Assembly (NCBI RefSeq): GCF_030700245.1
Contig: NZ_JAUYZI010000027.1
Coordinates: 1 to 64,000 of the forward strand
DNA length: 64,000 nt
Origin: Methylobacterium amylolyticum
GTDB lineage: Bacteria; Pseudomonadota; Alphaproteobacteria; Rhizobiales; Beijerinckiaceae
Direction of reading: 5' to 3'
The notes under the pieces were generated by a model that was not told where the DNA came from, made no database searches, and saw only the letters and a program-made list of their open reading frames with translations. Both the position numbers and the translations under genes were made by a program. Position 1 is the stretch's first letter. Each line of letters begins with the position of its first letter. Positions 23,664 to 32,512 of the stretch are shown piece by piece.

Positions 23664-24941
23664 ATGCCCCTGCCGATCCCGAGAGCCCTCCTCGCCGCCT
23701 GCCTCACCCTCGCCGCCGGCGAGGCCGCGGCGCAGGCCGGCAAGGCGCTGGAGCCGATCCCCGCCGCGACCCTGGCGCTGATCGCGCAGAAGGGCGCCTC
23801 GGCGGCCTCACCGGTCCTGTTCCGCGCCTTCAAGAAGGAATCGGAGATCGAGGTCTGGAAGCGGGGGCCTTCGGGCTACGTCTACATCAAGACCTTCCCG
23901 ATCTGCCGCTGGTCCGGCCAGCTCGGCCCCAAGCGCCGGAACGGCGACCGGCAGGTGCCGGAGGGGTTCTACGCGGTGGGCAAGGGGCAGATGAACCCCA
24001 ACTCGCGCTACCACCTGTCCTTCGACGTCGGCTACCCGAACGCCTACGACCGCGCCCACGGCGGCACCGGCTCGGCGATCATGGTCCACGGCATCTGCTC
24101 GTCGATGGGCTGCTTCGCGATGACCAACGGCACGGTGGGCGAGATCTACGCCATCGCCCGCGACGCGCTGGCGGGCGGGCAGGCGGCGTTCCAGTTCCAG
24201 GCCTACCCGTTCCGGATGACCGCCGAGGCGATGGCCCGGCACCGCACCGACCCGAACTACCCGTTCTGGCGGAACCTGAAGGAGGGCTACGACCGCTTCG
24301 AGGCCACGGGCGAGGAACTCCAGGTCTCGGTGGTCGCCGGGCGCTACGCCTTCGCGCCGTCGCGGGACCCGGCGCGGGAGGCCGCCGCGGTCACCCGCCG
24401 GGCGGTGGAGGAGGCGCGGGTCGAGGCCCTGGCGGAGGCCGGCGCGGCCGCGGTGCGCACCACCTATTCCGACGGCGGGCAGAACGCGTTCTGGGCGGCC
24501 TACATCGCCCGCGGCGGCGCGGTCGGCGACGTCAGCCGGCCCGAGGCGCTGGCCTATGCCGGGCAGGAGGTCGTCACCCTCGCGGGCCACCGCGCCCCGG
24601 CGCCGGTGCCCGAGGCGACCTGGTCCGCCTGGATCGCCTTCGGCTCACCGCTGGCCCCGTCCCGCGCCCCGGGCTTCGTGCCCGCCTACGAGCGCCGCCA
24701 CGACCCGTTCGCGCCGCTCGCCGCGCCCCTGCCGGCGCGCTACGCCGACGGCCTGCCCGCGCTCCTGGCCGCGGACCTCTCGGCAGATCTCTCGGCGGAT
24801 CCGGCCGGCGCCCGGGCCGCGCCCGCCACCCGCCCGGGTCCGGTCGCTCCAGGTCGCCTCGCTCCGGGTCTTCTCGTTCCAGCTCTCCTCGTTCCAGGAC
24901 TTCTCGTTCCCGGCCCGGTCGCGTCGGCGGAGCGCCGGTGA
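23664..24941 (+). CDS. YafK-type L,D-transpeptidase family protein
   Basis: A 425-residue exported protein. A signal peptide MPLPIPRALLAACLTLAAGE...AQA is followed by an L,D-transpeptidase fold with the active-site motif HGICSSMGCFAMTN (His, Ser-x-Gly-Cys) near residue 155, as in YafK/DpaA-like enzymes that cleave or form peptidoglycan cross-links in the periplasm. VPEGFYAVGKGQMNPNSRYHL is also typical of that group. The ATG at 23664 gives a proper signal peptide; upstream open codons are repetitive. The last 100 residues are unusual: Pro/Ala-rich with a repeated LLVPG motif, encoded by tandem DNA, and may be disordered. Confidence 0.82.
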   Translation: MPLPIPRALLAACLTLAAGEAAAQAGKALEPIPAATLALIAQKGASAASPVLFRAFKKESEIEVWKRGPSGYVYIKTFPICRWSGQLGPKRRNGDRQVPEGFYAVGKGQMNPNSRYHLSFDVGYPNAYDRAHGGTGSAIMVHGICSSMGCFAMTNGTVGEIYAIARDALAGGQAAFQFQAYPFRMTAEAMARHRTDPNYPFWRNLKEGYDRFEATGEELQVSVVAGRYAFAPSRDPAREAAAVTRRAVEEARVEALAEAGAAAVRTTYSDGGQNAFWAAYIARGGAVGDVSRPEALAYAGQEVVTLAGHRAPAPVPEATWSAWIAFGSPLAPSRAPGFVPAYERRHDPFAPLAAPLPARYADGLPALLAADLSADLSADPAGARAAPATRPGPVAPGRLAPGLLVPALLVPGLLVPGPVASAERR

Positions 24942-25145
24942 CGGCGGAGGCGGGGCGTCGGGACCCGGACGGGTGTGCGCCCCCGCACATCGCGACGGCC
25001 GCGCGCTCCCCAATTCATTGTGTGTCAGGGATGGAACGCTAGTCCTGTCCCGATCGTCTGCCCTAACCCATCGATCGTTTCGAAGCGACGGCGGGGTCCC
25101 GATGGAACCGATCGGGGTCGTCCGTCCTGAACACTCGTGATCGCC

Positions 25146-26087
25146 ATGTCCAACAGTTCGGTGCCGAGCACCAGTGCGGCGGACGGGGACCTCGTCCTGC
25201 GTTTCTGGGGCGTCCGCGGATCCACGCCGGTCAGCGGTCCGCAATACGCGGAGTTCGGCGGCAGCACGCCCTGCATCGAGGTCGATTGCGGCGGCCGCAT
25301 CTTCGTCGTCGACGCCGGGACGGGCATCTACAATTTCGGGCAGAACCACCGGACGGACCTGCCCCGGGAGATCGATCTCCTGTTCAGCCACCTCCATCTC
25401 GACCACACCGCGGGCCTGCCGTTCTTCAAACCGGCCGTGCTCGACGGCGAGCGGACGATCAACACGTGGTGCGGCAATCTCGGCGGCGCCTCCGCCGGCC
25501 CGACCCTCGACCGGCTGTTCGCGCCGCCGCTGTTCCCGGTTACCCTCGACGCCTTCCCCTGCACGTTCCGCCATCACGGCTTCGAGGCGGGGCAGACGCT
25601 GGTCTTCGGGGACGGGGCGCGGGTCGACACGATCCCCCTCAACCACCCGCAGGGCTCGGTCGGCTACCGGTTCGAGCACGGCGGCCGGCGCCTGTGCCTG
25701 ATCAGCGACATCGAGCACAGCGACCCCTGGCCCGACCCGGATCTCGCCCGGTTCGTGGCCGATTCCGACCTGATGGTCTACGACGGCATGTTCACCGACG
25801 GCGAGTACCCGACCTGCCGCGGCTGGGGCCACTCGACCTGGCAGAAGGGCGTCGAGCTGGCCAAGCTGGCCGGCGTGAAGGCCCTGGCGATCTTCCACCT
25901 GCACCCGGCCCATTCCGACGCGGTGCTGCGCGACATCGAGGCGGACCTGCGCGCCGAGATGCCCACCGCCTTCATCGCCCGCGAGCGGCAGAGCATCGTG
26001 GTCGGCGCCCGCCGCCGCGCGATGCGCCGGGCGGGCCTGCGGCAGGCCGCGGCGGGCGAGATGCGCCGCCGCATCCGGGTCGCCTGA
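25146..26087 (+). CDS. Metallo-beta-lactamase-fold hydrolase
   Basis: A 313-residue protein with the metal-binding motif SHLHLDHTAGLPFF (HxHxDH, about residues 81-86), an upstream VDAGTGIYNFG segment and later metal ligands in LISDIEHSD and IFHLHPAHSD. It begins VLRFWGVRGSTPVSG after a short Ser-rich lead; this opening is typical of MBL-fold hydrolases related to cyclic-phosphate phosphodiesterases. The substrate is not determinable. The start is uncertain: ATG at 25146, or GTG at 25137 three codons upstream; neither has a clear ribosome site. The C terminus is Arg-rich. It is flanked by intergenic gaps, so probably transcribed alone. Confidence 0.82.
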   Translation: MSNSSVPSTSAADGDLVLRFWGVRGSTPVSGPQYAEFGGSTPCIEVDCGGRIFVVDAGTGIYNFGQNHRTDLPREIDLLFSHLHLDHTAGLPFFKPAVLDGERTINTWCGNLGGASAGPTLDRLFAPPLFPVTLDAFPCTFRHHGFEAGQTLVFGDGARVDTIPLNHPQGSVGYRFEHGGRRLCLISDIEHSDPWPDPDLARFVADSDLMVYDGMFTDGEYPTCRGWGHSTWQKGVELAKLAGVKALAIFHLHPAHSDAVLRDIEADLRAEMPTAFIARERQSIVVGARRRAMRRAGLRQAAAGEMRRRIRVA

Positions 26088-26139
26088 GCGGGGCCGCCCG
26101 CCCCGGGTTCCTCGGATCGAGCCGCCTGGACCGGCGCCC

Positions 26140-26397
26140 TCAGACCGAGCGCCGCCGGCGCCGCGCCCGCCGGTAGAGGTTGTAGGCGAAGAACACCATC
26201 AGGGCGAGGCCGATCAGCAGGATGCTCCAGCCGTAGGGGCTCACGAGTTGCGCGTCGATCGGGTGGCCGATCAGGCCGAGCGCCACCATCAGGCCGAAGG
26301 CGGCCACCGCCGCGGAGATCAGCAATCCCAGGATCATCGTCGCCTTCGGCACAGCGCGCCGGGCCGGCGCGGCATCCGGAGGAAATGCGCGCCGCAT
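26140..26397 (-). CDS. Small two-helix membrane protein (85 aa)
   Basis: Two hydrophobic helices (about 21-43 and 55-73) separated by a short loop, with a strongly basic C terminus (YRRARRRRRS) that should stay in the cytoplasm. An N-terminal Pro/Ala/Arg stretch precedes them. No family recognised. It converges with the MBL-fold gene. Confidence 0.5.
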   Translation of the reverse strand: MRRAFPPDAAPARRAVPKATMILGLLISAAVAAFGLMVALGLIGHPIDAQLVSPYGWSILLIGLALMVFFAYNLYRRARRRRRSV

Positions 26398-26490
26398 GCT
26401 GCCGTTCCCTCCGCGCGCGCCTTCTCGTTTTGCACTGGGGCGGGAGGGCGATGGAGGATGGAAAGCTTCCGGCCCGCTTTAGGGGCGAGA

Positions 26491-26544
26491 AAAGGCGGAA
26501 GCCGCCTTTCCGTCACTTGTTATGTGCCGACAGGCTGTTATGGT
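26491..26544 (+). promoter_or_regulatory. Hairpin and candidate promoter upstream of the 199-residue orphan gene
   Basis: An 8-base perfect stem (AAAGGCGG / CCGCCTTT, 3-base loop) occupies 26491-26509. Just after it, TTGTTA (26517-26522) and TATGGT (26539-26544) are 16 bases apart and could form a sigma70-like promoter for the gene at 26580. The hairpin might be an operator or a barrier to read-through. Confidence 0.35.
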
Positions 26545-26579
26545 CAAGGTGACGACGGTAAAGCATTTGTCCGTCGCTG

Positions 26580-27179
26580 ATGTCGCCTTTTGCGGAATTG
26601 ATGGGCTCGGCGATGGCTTTGATCGACCGATACGTTCCAGACCCGCAGTATAGCGAACTTCACAGCGCAAGCGTTCAAGCGTCTGGCGACATCGTTCTCG
26701 CCGCCGCAGCGGCCTATCGAACCGAGAACGATCCGTTCTTTCGACGGATGATCGCGTTGCGTGAACTGCCGATGCGGGCAGGACAGATTCTCAAATGCCA
26801 GCATGGGGAACCGCTGCCGCCCTTCGGCATCGACAATTTCACCTTGCTGGAACGTGGCGAGAGAGAGGTCGTGTTCGGCTTGGCGGGCCGCTTCTGGCGG
26901 CCGGACTTCGATCTGGCTCCCCTGAGCGATGGGAAGGATTTTCTTGATCTGAAAGAGCCCGGGATCGCGAAGCTCGCTCTGAACTTCGCAGTTCGAGCGG
27001 GCGCGGCAGGCGTGACGATCCTTTCGACGGAAACGCGCGTCGTCTGCGTAGATCGTGCCGCGCGCGTGAGATTTGCCCCCTATTGGTATCTGATCCGCCC
27101 GGTGAGCGGTCTGATCCGCCGCCGCACCCTGAACATCATCCGGCGGACATGCGAGGACAACGTCGCACAGGCGGCTTGA
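26580..27179 (+). CDS. Hypothetical protein of lower GC content (199 aa)
   Basis: A soluble 199-residue protein without signal peptide. It has a patterned alpha/beta sequence: YVPDPQYSELHSASVQASGD, FTLLERGEREVVFGLAGRFW, and a C-terminal RFAPYWYLIRPVSGLIRRRT. The last part resembles the ends of small SRPBCC- or DUF2867-like proteins, but I cannot assign the family. Codon use and base composition are clearly less GC-rich than the neighbours, suggesting a separate origin. The start may be ATG 26580 or the in-frame ATG 33 bases later (MALIDRY). Confidence 0.7.
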   Translation: MSPFAELMGSAMALIDRYVPDPQYSELHSASVQASGDIVLAAAAAYRTENDPFFRRMIALRELPMRAGQILKCQHGEPLPPFGIDNFTLLERGEREVVFGLAGRFWRPDFDLAPLSDGKDFLDLKEPGIAKLALNFAVRAGAAGVTILSTETRVVCVDRAARVRFAPYWYLIRPVSGLIRRRTLNIIRRTCEDNVAQAA

Positions 27180-27246
27180 GCTTTCCCTGTCTGCTGTCGC
27201 GCAAGTTAAAGAATGGGTTGAGCGGCTTAGTACCCTTCCGCCGGGC

Positions 27247-27314
27247 CCTCCCGCAATGCCCGGCCTCCCGCAATGCCCGGCCTCCCGCAATGACCTGCCT
27301 TCCGCAATGCTCTG
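27247..27314. repeat. Tandem repeat, four 17-bp units
   Basis: Unit CCTCCCGCAATGCCCGG is exact in the first two copies; copies three and four carry a few substitutions but keep the CCGCAATG core. It lies between the orphan gene and the NAD-binding gene at 27415. Confidence 0.85.
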
Positions 27315-27414
27315 CCCCATCCTGATCCATCCGGCTCCCATGCCGCGAGCAGGTAGGGTAAGGAGGCCGGACACGGCGCCTGACGGGCGCGGCGAGGAGC
27401 CCGAGACCACGGCG

Positions 27415-28650
27415 ATGACCGGCCCAGAGACCACCCAGCGCGACGCCCAGACCGCCACGCCGCCCGCCACGCCGCCCGGCGAGGCGCGGAGCGTCGCCGC
27501 CGCCGCGCACCCGACGGCGCAGCTCGTGACGATCTTCGGCGGCTCGGGCTTCCTCGGCCGCCACGTGGTGCGGGCGCTGGCCAAGCGCGGCTACCGGATC
27601 CGCGTCGCGGTGCGGCGCCCCGACCTCGCCCTGTTCCTGCAACCGCTCGGCAAGGTCGGCCAGATCGTGGCGGTGCAGGCCAACCTCCGCTACCCCGATT
27701 CGGTGGCCCGGGCCGCCGAGCGCTCGGACGTGGTGATCAACCTCGTCGGCATCCTCCAGGAGAGCGGGCCGCAGCGCTTCGCGCGGCTCCAGGCGGAGGG
27801 CGCGGCCTCGATCGCCCGCGCCGCCGCGCGGGAGGGCGCCCGGATGATCCACGTCTCGGCGATCGGCGCCGACCCGGCCTCGGCCTCGGCCTACGCCCGC
27901 ACCAAGGCCGAGGGCGAGGCCGGGGTGTTCGCCGCCTGCCCGGACGCGGTGGTGTTCCGGCCCTCCCTGGTGTTCGGGCCCGGCGACAGCTTCTTCAACC
28001 GCTTCGCCGCCCTGGCGCGGGCGCTGCCGGTGCTGCCGCTGGTCGGCGGCCAGACCCGGTTCCAGCCGGTCTTCGTCGGCGACGTCGCCGAGGCGATCGC
28101 CCGCGCCGTCGACGGTGCGGTCGAGCCGGGCCGGGTCTACGAGCTCGGCGGCCCGGAGGTGGCCACGCTGGAGCACCTCGTGCGCTACATGCTGCGGACC
28201 ATCCAGCGCAGCCGCACCGTGATCGACCTGCCGCTGCCGCTCGCCAGGCTCCAGGCGCAGGCCCTGGAGATCGCCGACACCCTGACGCTCGGCCTCCTGC
28301 CCGACGGGCTGAAGCTGACCCGCGATCAGGTGACGCTGCTCCAGAGCGACAACGTCGTGTCGGAGGCGGCCCGGGCGGAGGGGCGCACCATCGAGGCGCT
28401 CGGCATCGCGCCCACCGCCGCCGAGGCGGTGGTGCCGGGCTACCTCTGGACCTTCCGCAAGGCGGGCCAGTTCGCCACCGGCCGCGGCGACGAATCCATC
28501 GCCGCGGTGCCGGACCTGATCGCGCCCGAGCCCATGACCGCCCCCTCCGGGCACCGGCCGGAGCGGGCCGCCGGCCCGGCGATCGGCGCGGATGCCGGCG
28601 GCCAGCCCGGCCGCAAGGGCACGCGCTGGGGCACCCGCGACCCGCGCTGA
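27415..28650 (+). CDS. NAD(P)-binding protein of the NDUFA9/complex-I-associated SDR family
   Basis: A 411-residue atypical short-chain dehydrogenase/reductase. After a 40-residue Thr/Pro/Ala-rich lead, VTIFGGSGFLGRHVVRALAK gives the GxxGxxG NAD(P) site. Then come VINLVGILQESG, MIHVSAIGADPASASAYART and VFRPSLVFGPGDSFFNRFA, the order seen in bacterial homologues of mitochondrial NDUFA9. Such proteins are commonly annotated as complex I NDUFA9 subunit family; in bacteria they may handle quinone or lipid chemistry, unproven. Start ATG 27415. The C-terminal 50 residues are low-complexity. Confidence 0.8.
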   Translation: MTGPETTQRDAQTATPPATPPGEARSVAAAAHPTAQLVTIFGGSGFLGRHVVRALAKRGYRIRVAVRRPDLALFLQPLGKVGQIVAVQANLRYPDSVARAAERSDVVINLVGILQESGPQRFARLQAEGAASIARAAAREGARMIHVSAIGADPASASAYARTKAEGEAGVFAACPDAVVFRPSLVFGPGDSFFNRFAALARALPVLPLVGGQTRFQPVFVGDVAEAIARAVDGAVEPGRVYELGGPEVATLEHLVRYMLRTIQRSRTVIDLPLPLARLQAQALEIADTLTLGLLPDGLKLTRDQVTLLQSDNVVSEAARAEGRTIEALGIAPTAAEAVVPGYLWTFRKAGQFATGRGDESIAAVPDLIAPEPMTAPSGHRPERAAGPAIGADAGGQPGRKGTRWGTRDPR

Positions 28651-28722
28651 CGGCGCCCGTGCCCGCCCCCCCGCACCCTCGCGTCACGCCCGCTCCGCGC
28701 GCGGGCGGGCACCGGAGCTGAC

Positions 28723-29688
28723 ATGCGCCGCATCCTCGTCACCGGCGCGGCGGGCTTCGTCGGCGGCCACGTCCTGCCGCTGCTGGCCCGCGGCCCCGGA
28801 CGCGGCGGTCGCGTCGCGGGGATCGGGCGCGGCCCGGCGCCGAGCCTGCCCACGGGGGTCGCCTACGCCCGGATCGACCTCCTCGACGCGGAGGCGCTCG
28901 CCGGCTTCGTCGCCGATTTCCGCCCGACCGCGGTCCTGCACCTCGCCGGCCTCGCCTCGGTCGCCGATTCCGCGAGCGGCCCGGCGCAGACGTGGCGGGT
29001 GAACGTCGACGGGCTCTTGAACCTCGTGGCGGCGATGCGGGCGGCGCCCGGCTGCACGCTGTTCTTCGTCAGCACCGGCGAGGTCTACGGCAGCGCCTTC
29101 CTCGCCGGCCACGCCCTGACCGAGGACGCCGAGCCGCAGCCGCGCAACACCTACGCCCGCTCGAAATGGGTGGGCGAGCAGGTGCTGCACGACCTCCTGC
29201 CGCGCATCGGCGTCAAGCTCGTGGTGCTGCGCCCGTTCAACCATATCGGGCCGGGCCAGGACGAGCGCTTCGTCGTCGCCTCCTTCGCCGGGCAGATCGC
29301 CCGGATCGAGGCCGGCCGCGCCCCGCCGCGCCTGGAGGTGGGCAACCTGACCTCGCGGCGCGACTTCCTCGACGTGGCCGACGTCGCCGACGCCTACGCC
29401 CGGCTGATCGACCGGGCCGACGACCTCCCGGACGGGAGCGTGTTCAACATCGGCTCCGGCTGCCCGCGAACGATCGCGAGCGCCCTGGACGGCCTGCGCG
29501 CCGTCGCTCGAACGCCGTTCGAAATCCACGTCGCCCCCGAGCGCGTCCGCCCTGCCGAGATCCCGCTGGCGGCGGGCGATTCCGGGCGTCTGCGCGCGGC
29601 GACGGGCTGGGCGCCGCGGGTGGCGTGGGAGGCCTCGCTCGCGGGCGTGCTGGACGACGCCCGCGCCCGGCTCGCGGCCGCGCCCTGA
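28723..29688 (+). CDS. NAD-dependent epimerase/dehydratase (GDP-6-deoxy-4-keto-mannose reductase-like)
   Basis: A 321-residue extended SDR. It starts MRRILVTGAAGFVGGHVLPL (TGxxGxxG), followed by VLHLAGLASVADS, STGEVYGSAFL and the catalytic YARSK (Tyr-x3-Lys). RPFNHIGPGQDERFVVASFA and RRDFLDVADVADAY are characteristic of the Rmd/GDP-mannose branch that reduces GDP-4-keto-6-deoxymannose to GDP-rhamnose. Other nucleotide sugars are possible. A GGAG lies 6 bases before the ATG. It follows the previous dehydrogenase by 72 bases on the same strand; no glycosyltransferases are near. Confidence 0.83.
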   Translation: MRRILVTGAAGFVGGHVLPLLARGPGRGGRVAGIGRGPAPSLPTGVAYARIDLLDAEALAGFVADFRPTAVLHLAGLASVADSASGPAQTWRVNVDGLLNLVAAMRAAPGCTLFFVSTGEVYGSAFLAGHALTEDAEPQPRNTYARSKWVGEQVLHDLLPRIGVKLVVLRPFNHIGPGQDERFVVASFAGQIARIEAGRAPPRLEVGNLTSRRDFLDVADVADAYARLIDRADDLPDGSVFNIGSGCPRTIASALDGLRAVARTPFEIHVAPERVRPAEIPLAAGDSGRLRAATGWAPRVAWEASLAGVLDDARARLAAAP

Positions 29689-29692
29689 GGGG

Positions 29693-30907
29693 TCAGCGCT
29701 CCCCGCTCCCGTCTCCGCGGCCCCGGATTTCGTCCATGATCTCGGCGCTCGAACCGCCGAGCCCCGGCGGCATGCGGCGGACGATGAGGCGGCGCCCGTC
29801 GAGCCGGTAGGGCGGGGCGAGGACGTGGGCGTTCTCGGGCCCGCCGACCACGAGGCCCGCCTCCCGGGCCCGCGCCCCGGTCAGCGCCTCGCGCAGGCCC
29901 AGCACCTCGCCGCAGGGGATGCCGGCCTCCTGGAGCCGGGCGATCAAGTCCGCGCGCGTCCACTTCGCCAGCTCCGCCTCCAGCACCGGCACGAAGGCGG
30001 CGCGGTTCTTCGCGCGGTCGAGGTTGGTCGCGAAGCGCGGATCGGCGCAGAGGTCGGGGCGCCCCAGCACCGCCTCGCAGAAGCGGCGGTACTGGGCGTT
30101 GTTGCCGACCGTGATCACCACCGGCCCGTCGCCGGCCTCGAACACCCCGTAGGGCACGATCGAGGGGTGGGCGTTGCCGTAACGGGGCGGATCCTCGCCG
30201 CGCGCCAGCGCCTCCAGGCCGTAGTAGGAGGTCAGCGCCACGCCGCAATCGAACAGCGCGAGGTCGATTTTCTTGCCTTTCCCCGTGCGTTCCCGCTGGA
30301 AGAGGGCGGCGAGCACGGCCTGCGCGGCGTACTGGCCGGTGAACAGGTCGACCGCCGCGACCCCGAACTTCAGCGGCGGCCCGCCGGCCTCGCCGTTGAG
30401 CGCCATCACCCCGGACTCGCCCTGCACCACGAGGTCGTAGCCGGGCCGGCTCGCCTCGGAGCCGTCCGACGCGTAGCCCGAGACCGAGCAGTAGATCAGC
30501 CTCGGGTTCTCCGCGACAAGTGCCGCGTAGCCGAGCCCGAGCCGGTCGGCGCCGCCGGTCTTGAAGTTCTGCACCAGCACGTCGCTCTGCCGGGCCATGT
30601 CGCGCACCAGCGCGAGCCCCTCGGGGGTGGCGAGATCGACGCCGATCGAGCGCTTGTTGCGGTTCACGCTGTCGAAATACGAGGTGTTGCCGGGGCTGGT
30701 GCGCACGCCCCAGTCGCGGGTGTCGTCGCCGCGCTCCGGGTGCTCGACCTTGATCACGTCGGCGCCGAGGTCGCCGAGCACCTGCGCGCACCACGGCCCC
30801 GCCAGCACCCGCGACAGGTCGAGCACGCGGATGCCGGCGAGCGGCAGATCATGCGACGAGTCGTGCGTCGGATCGTCCGGCTGCGCGTCAGATTGCACGT
30901 CGGTCAT
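29693..30907 (-). CDS. Class III CoA-transferase (CaiB/BaiF family)
   Basis: A 404-residue CoA-transferase that moves CoA from one acyl-CoA to a free acid. Seen in sequence: the N-terminal LAGIRVLDLSRVLAGPWCAQ, LGADVIKVEHPERGDDTRDW, RNKRSIGVDL, NPRLIYCSVSGY and the catalytic Asp in FGVAAVDLFTGQYAAQA. The pattern fits glutarate- or dicarboxylate-type enzymes such as SUGCT, but substrate is inference. ATG 30907 was chosen; the frame also has a TTG at 30913. It is the last gene of the leftward operon, 10 bases after the IclR regulator, and may supply the activated acid for the beta-oxidation genes to the right. Confidence 0.9.
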   Translation of the reverse strand: MTDVQSDAQPDDPTHDSSHDLPLAGIRVLDLSRVLAGPWCAQVLGDLGADVIKVEHPERGDDTRDWGVRTSPGNTSYFDSVNRNKRSIGVDLATPEGLALVRDMARQSDVLVQNFKTGGADRLGLGYAALVAENPRLIYCSVSGYASDGSEASRPGYDLVVQGESGVMALNGEAGGPPLKFGVAAVDLFTGQYAAQAVLAALFQRERTGKGKKIDLALFDCGVALTSYYGLEALARGEDPPRYGNAHPSIVPYGVFEAGDGPVVITVGNNAQYRRFCEAVLGRPDLCADPRFATNLDRAKNRAAFVPVLEAELAKWTRADLIARLQEAGIPCGEVLGLREALTGARAREAGLVVGGPENAHVLAPPYRLDGRRLIVRRMPPGLGGSSAEIMDEIRGRGDGSGER

Positions 30908-30917
30908 CCCCAAAACA

Positions 30918-31742
30918 TCAGGCGCCCATCACGCCGTCGAGGCCGCGCACCGCCGCGATCAGCTTAGGGCGGGCCACCTCCAGCAGGAAGCCGGGGTCGG
31001 TGACGACGCGCGGCGCGCCGCAATTGACCGCCATCGGCGGCAGGCCCCCGCCGGGGTGGAAGCCGACCGCGATGGCGCAGACCGTCTCCTGCCAGTCGCC
31101 GAACGAGGTGCAGCAGCCGATCTCCCGGTGCTCGGCCACCGCCCGGTCGAGGCCCGCCCGCAGGGCCGGCCACGCGGCGGTGTCGCGCGCCGCCAACGCG
31201 GCGTAGATCGCCTCCCGCTCCCGCTCGGCGCAGACCGCCACGTAGGCGCGGCCCATGGCGCTGCGGGCGAGCGAGATGCGCGCGCCGGTGTCGAGGTTGA
31301 GCGAGATCGCCGCCGGGCCGCGCTGGCAGTCGACGTAGCGCATGCCGAGCCCGTCGCGCACGCCGAGCCCCACCGAGGCGTTGGCTGCCTCCGCCACGGC
31401 GCGCAAGCGCGGGCGGGCGATGCCGCGCAGGTCGAGGCCGCCGAGCGCCGCCGAGCCGAGGGCGATGGCGGCGTGGCCGAGCCGGTAGCGGCCGGCCTCG
31501 GCCACGTGCTGGAGGTAGCCGAGCTTGGTCAGGGTGTAGGTCAGGCGCGAGACGGTGGAGCGCGGCAGGCCGCAGGCGGCGGCGATGTCGTGGTTGGCCA
31601 GACTCGCCCGGCCCGGCCCGAAGCAGGCGAGCACCGACAGGCCGCGGGCCAAAGCCGTCACGAAGTGCCGGTCCTCCTTGGCGCCGTCGGGCTCCTTCGC
31701 CCCCTCGAAGTCGGGGGCGTCGAGGATCTCCGCCGCGCTCAC
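30918..31742 (-). CDS. IclR-family transcriptional regulator
   Basis: A 274-residue regulator. The N-terminal winged helix-turn-helix (LANHDIAAACGLPRSTVSRL, about residues 48-67) is followed by GYLQHVAEAGRYRLG and an IclR effector-binding domain with RYVDCQRGPAAISLNLDTG and ISLARSAMGRAYVA. The GTG start at 31742 overlaps the enoyl-CoA hydratase stop as GTGA. Being inside the operon, it likely controls its own transcript and the divergent fad-like genes through the twin palindromes at 33734 and 33834. The inducer is probably a carboxylic acid or its CoA ester (inference). Confidence 0.92.
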   Translation of the reverse strand: MSAAEILDAPDFEGAKEPDGAKEDRHFVTALARGLSVLACFGPGRASLANHDIAAACGLPRSTVSRLTYTLTKLGYLQHVAEAGRYRLGHAAIALGSAALGGLDLRGIARPRLRAVAEAANASVGLGVRDGLGMRYVDCQRGPAAISLNLDTGARISLARSAMGRAYVAVCAEREREAIYAALAARDTAAWPALRAGLDRAVAEHREIGCCTSFGDWQETVCAIAVGFHPGGGLPPMAVNCGAPRVVTDPGFLLEVARPKLIAAVRGLDGVMGA

Positions 31743-32512
31743 CGGGCGAGGAACCGGGCGAAGGCGGCCTGCGCCTCCGGCCCCCGCCGCAGGGCGTGGA
31801 ACACCTCCGCCTCCTCCGCGAGCGTCCGGTCCACCGCCGCGTCGAGGCCGCGGCGCAGGGCGCGCTTCGTCGCCGCGATCGAGGCCGGGGGGAGGGCGGC
31901 CAGCGCCCGCGCCCGGTCGAGGGCCGTCTCCAGGGCCGCCCCCTCCGCGACCACGGCGTTGACGAGGCCGGCCTCCCGGGCCGCCTCCGCGGTGAAGGGC
32001 TCGCCGAGGAGCAGCAATTCGGCCGCGCGCTTCGTCCCGGCGACCAGCGGGAGCAGGTGGCTCGACCCGCCCTCGGGGCTGAGGCCGAGCGCCGTGAACG
32101 GCAGGCGGAAGCGGGCGCCGGCACCCGCGTAGGCGAGGTCGCAGTGCAGGAGCAGGGTGACGCCGATGCCGACCGCGTGCCCCTCCACCGCCGCGACCAC
32201 CGGCTTCGCGCAGGCCCGCAGCGCCCGCAGGAAGGTCAGGCCGGGGCTGTCGCCCTCGGTCGCCGCATCCTTGCTCTCCACGTCCCGGAAATCGGCGATG
32301 TCGTTGCCGGCGGTGAAGCAGCCCCCCGCGCCGGTGAGCACCACCGCCCGCACGCCCGCGTCCCGGTCGGCTTCCGCGAGGGCCGCACCGAGCGCCGCGT
32401 AGGTCGCCCGGTCGAGGGCGTTGCGCCGCCCCGGTCGGTCGATCGTCAGCAGGCGGATCCCGGGCTCCGGATCCGAGACCTGCAAGCCTCCGCGCGCGGG
32501 CGCCCCGCTCAC
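31739..32512 (-). CDS. Enoyl-CoA hydratase/isomerase family protein
   Basis: A 257-residue crotonase-fold protein. It shows LTIDRPGRRNALDRATYAAL, the oxyanion-hole segments CFTAGNDIADFRD and EGHAVGIGVTLLLHCDLAYA, and FRLPFTALGLSPEGGSSHLL, where the Glu is the catalytic acid of hydratases. The GTG start at 32512 overlaps the nitronate monooxygenase stop (GTGA), giving a usual length. It would hydrate trans-2-enoyl-CoA or shift a double bond during acid degradation. A second hydratase domain lies in the FadB-like protein, so this one may serve a distinct intermediate. Confidence 0.88.
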   Translation of the reverse strand: MSGAPARGGLQVSDPEPGIRLLTIDRPGRRNALDRATYAALGAALAEADRDAGVRAVVLTGAGGCFTAGNDIADFRDVESKDAATEGDSPGLTFLRALRACAKPVVAAVEGHAVGIGVTLLLHCDLAYAGAGARFRLPFTALGLSPEGGSSHLLPLVAGTKRAAELLLLGEPFTAEAAREAGLVNAVVAEGAALETALDRARALAALPPASIAATKRALRRGLDAAVDRTLAEEAEVFHALRRGPEAQAAFARFLAR

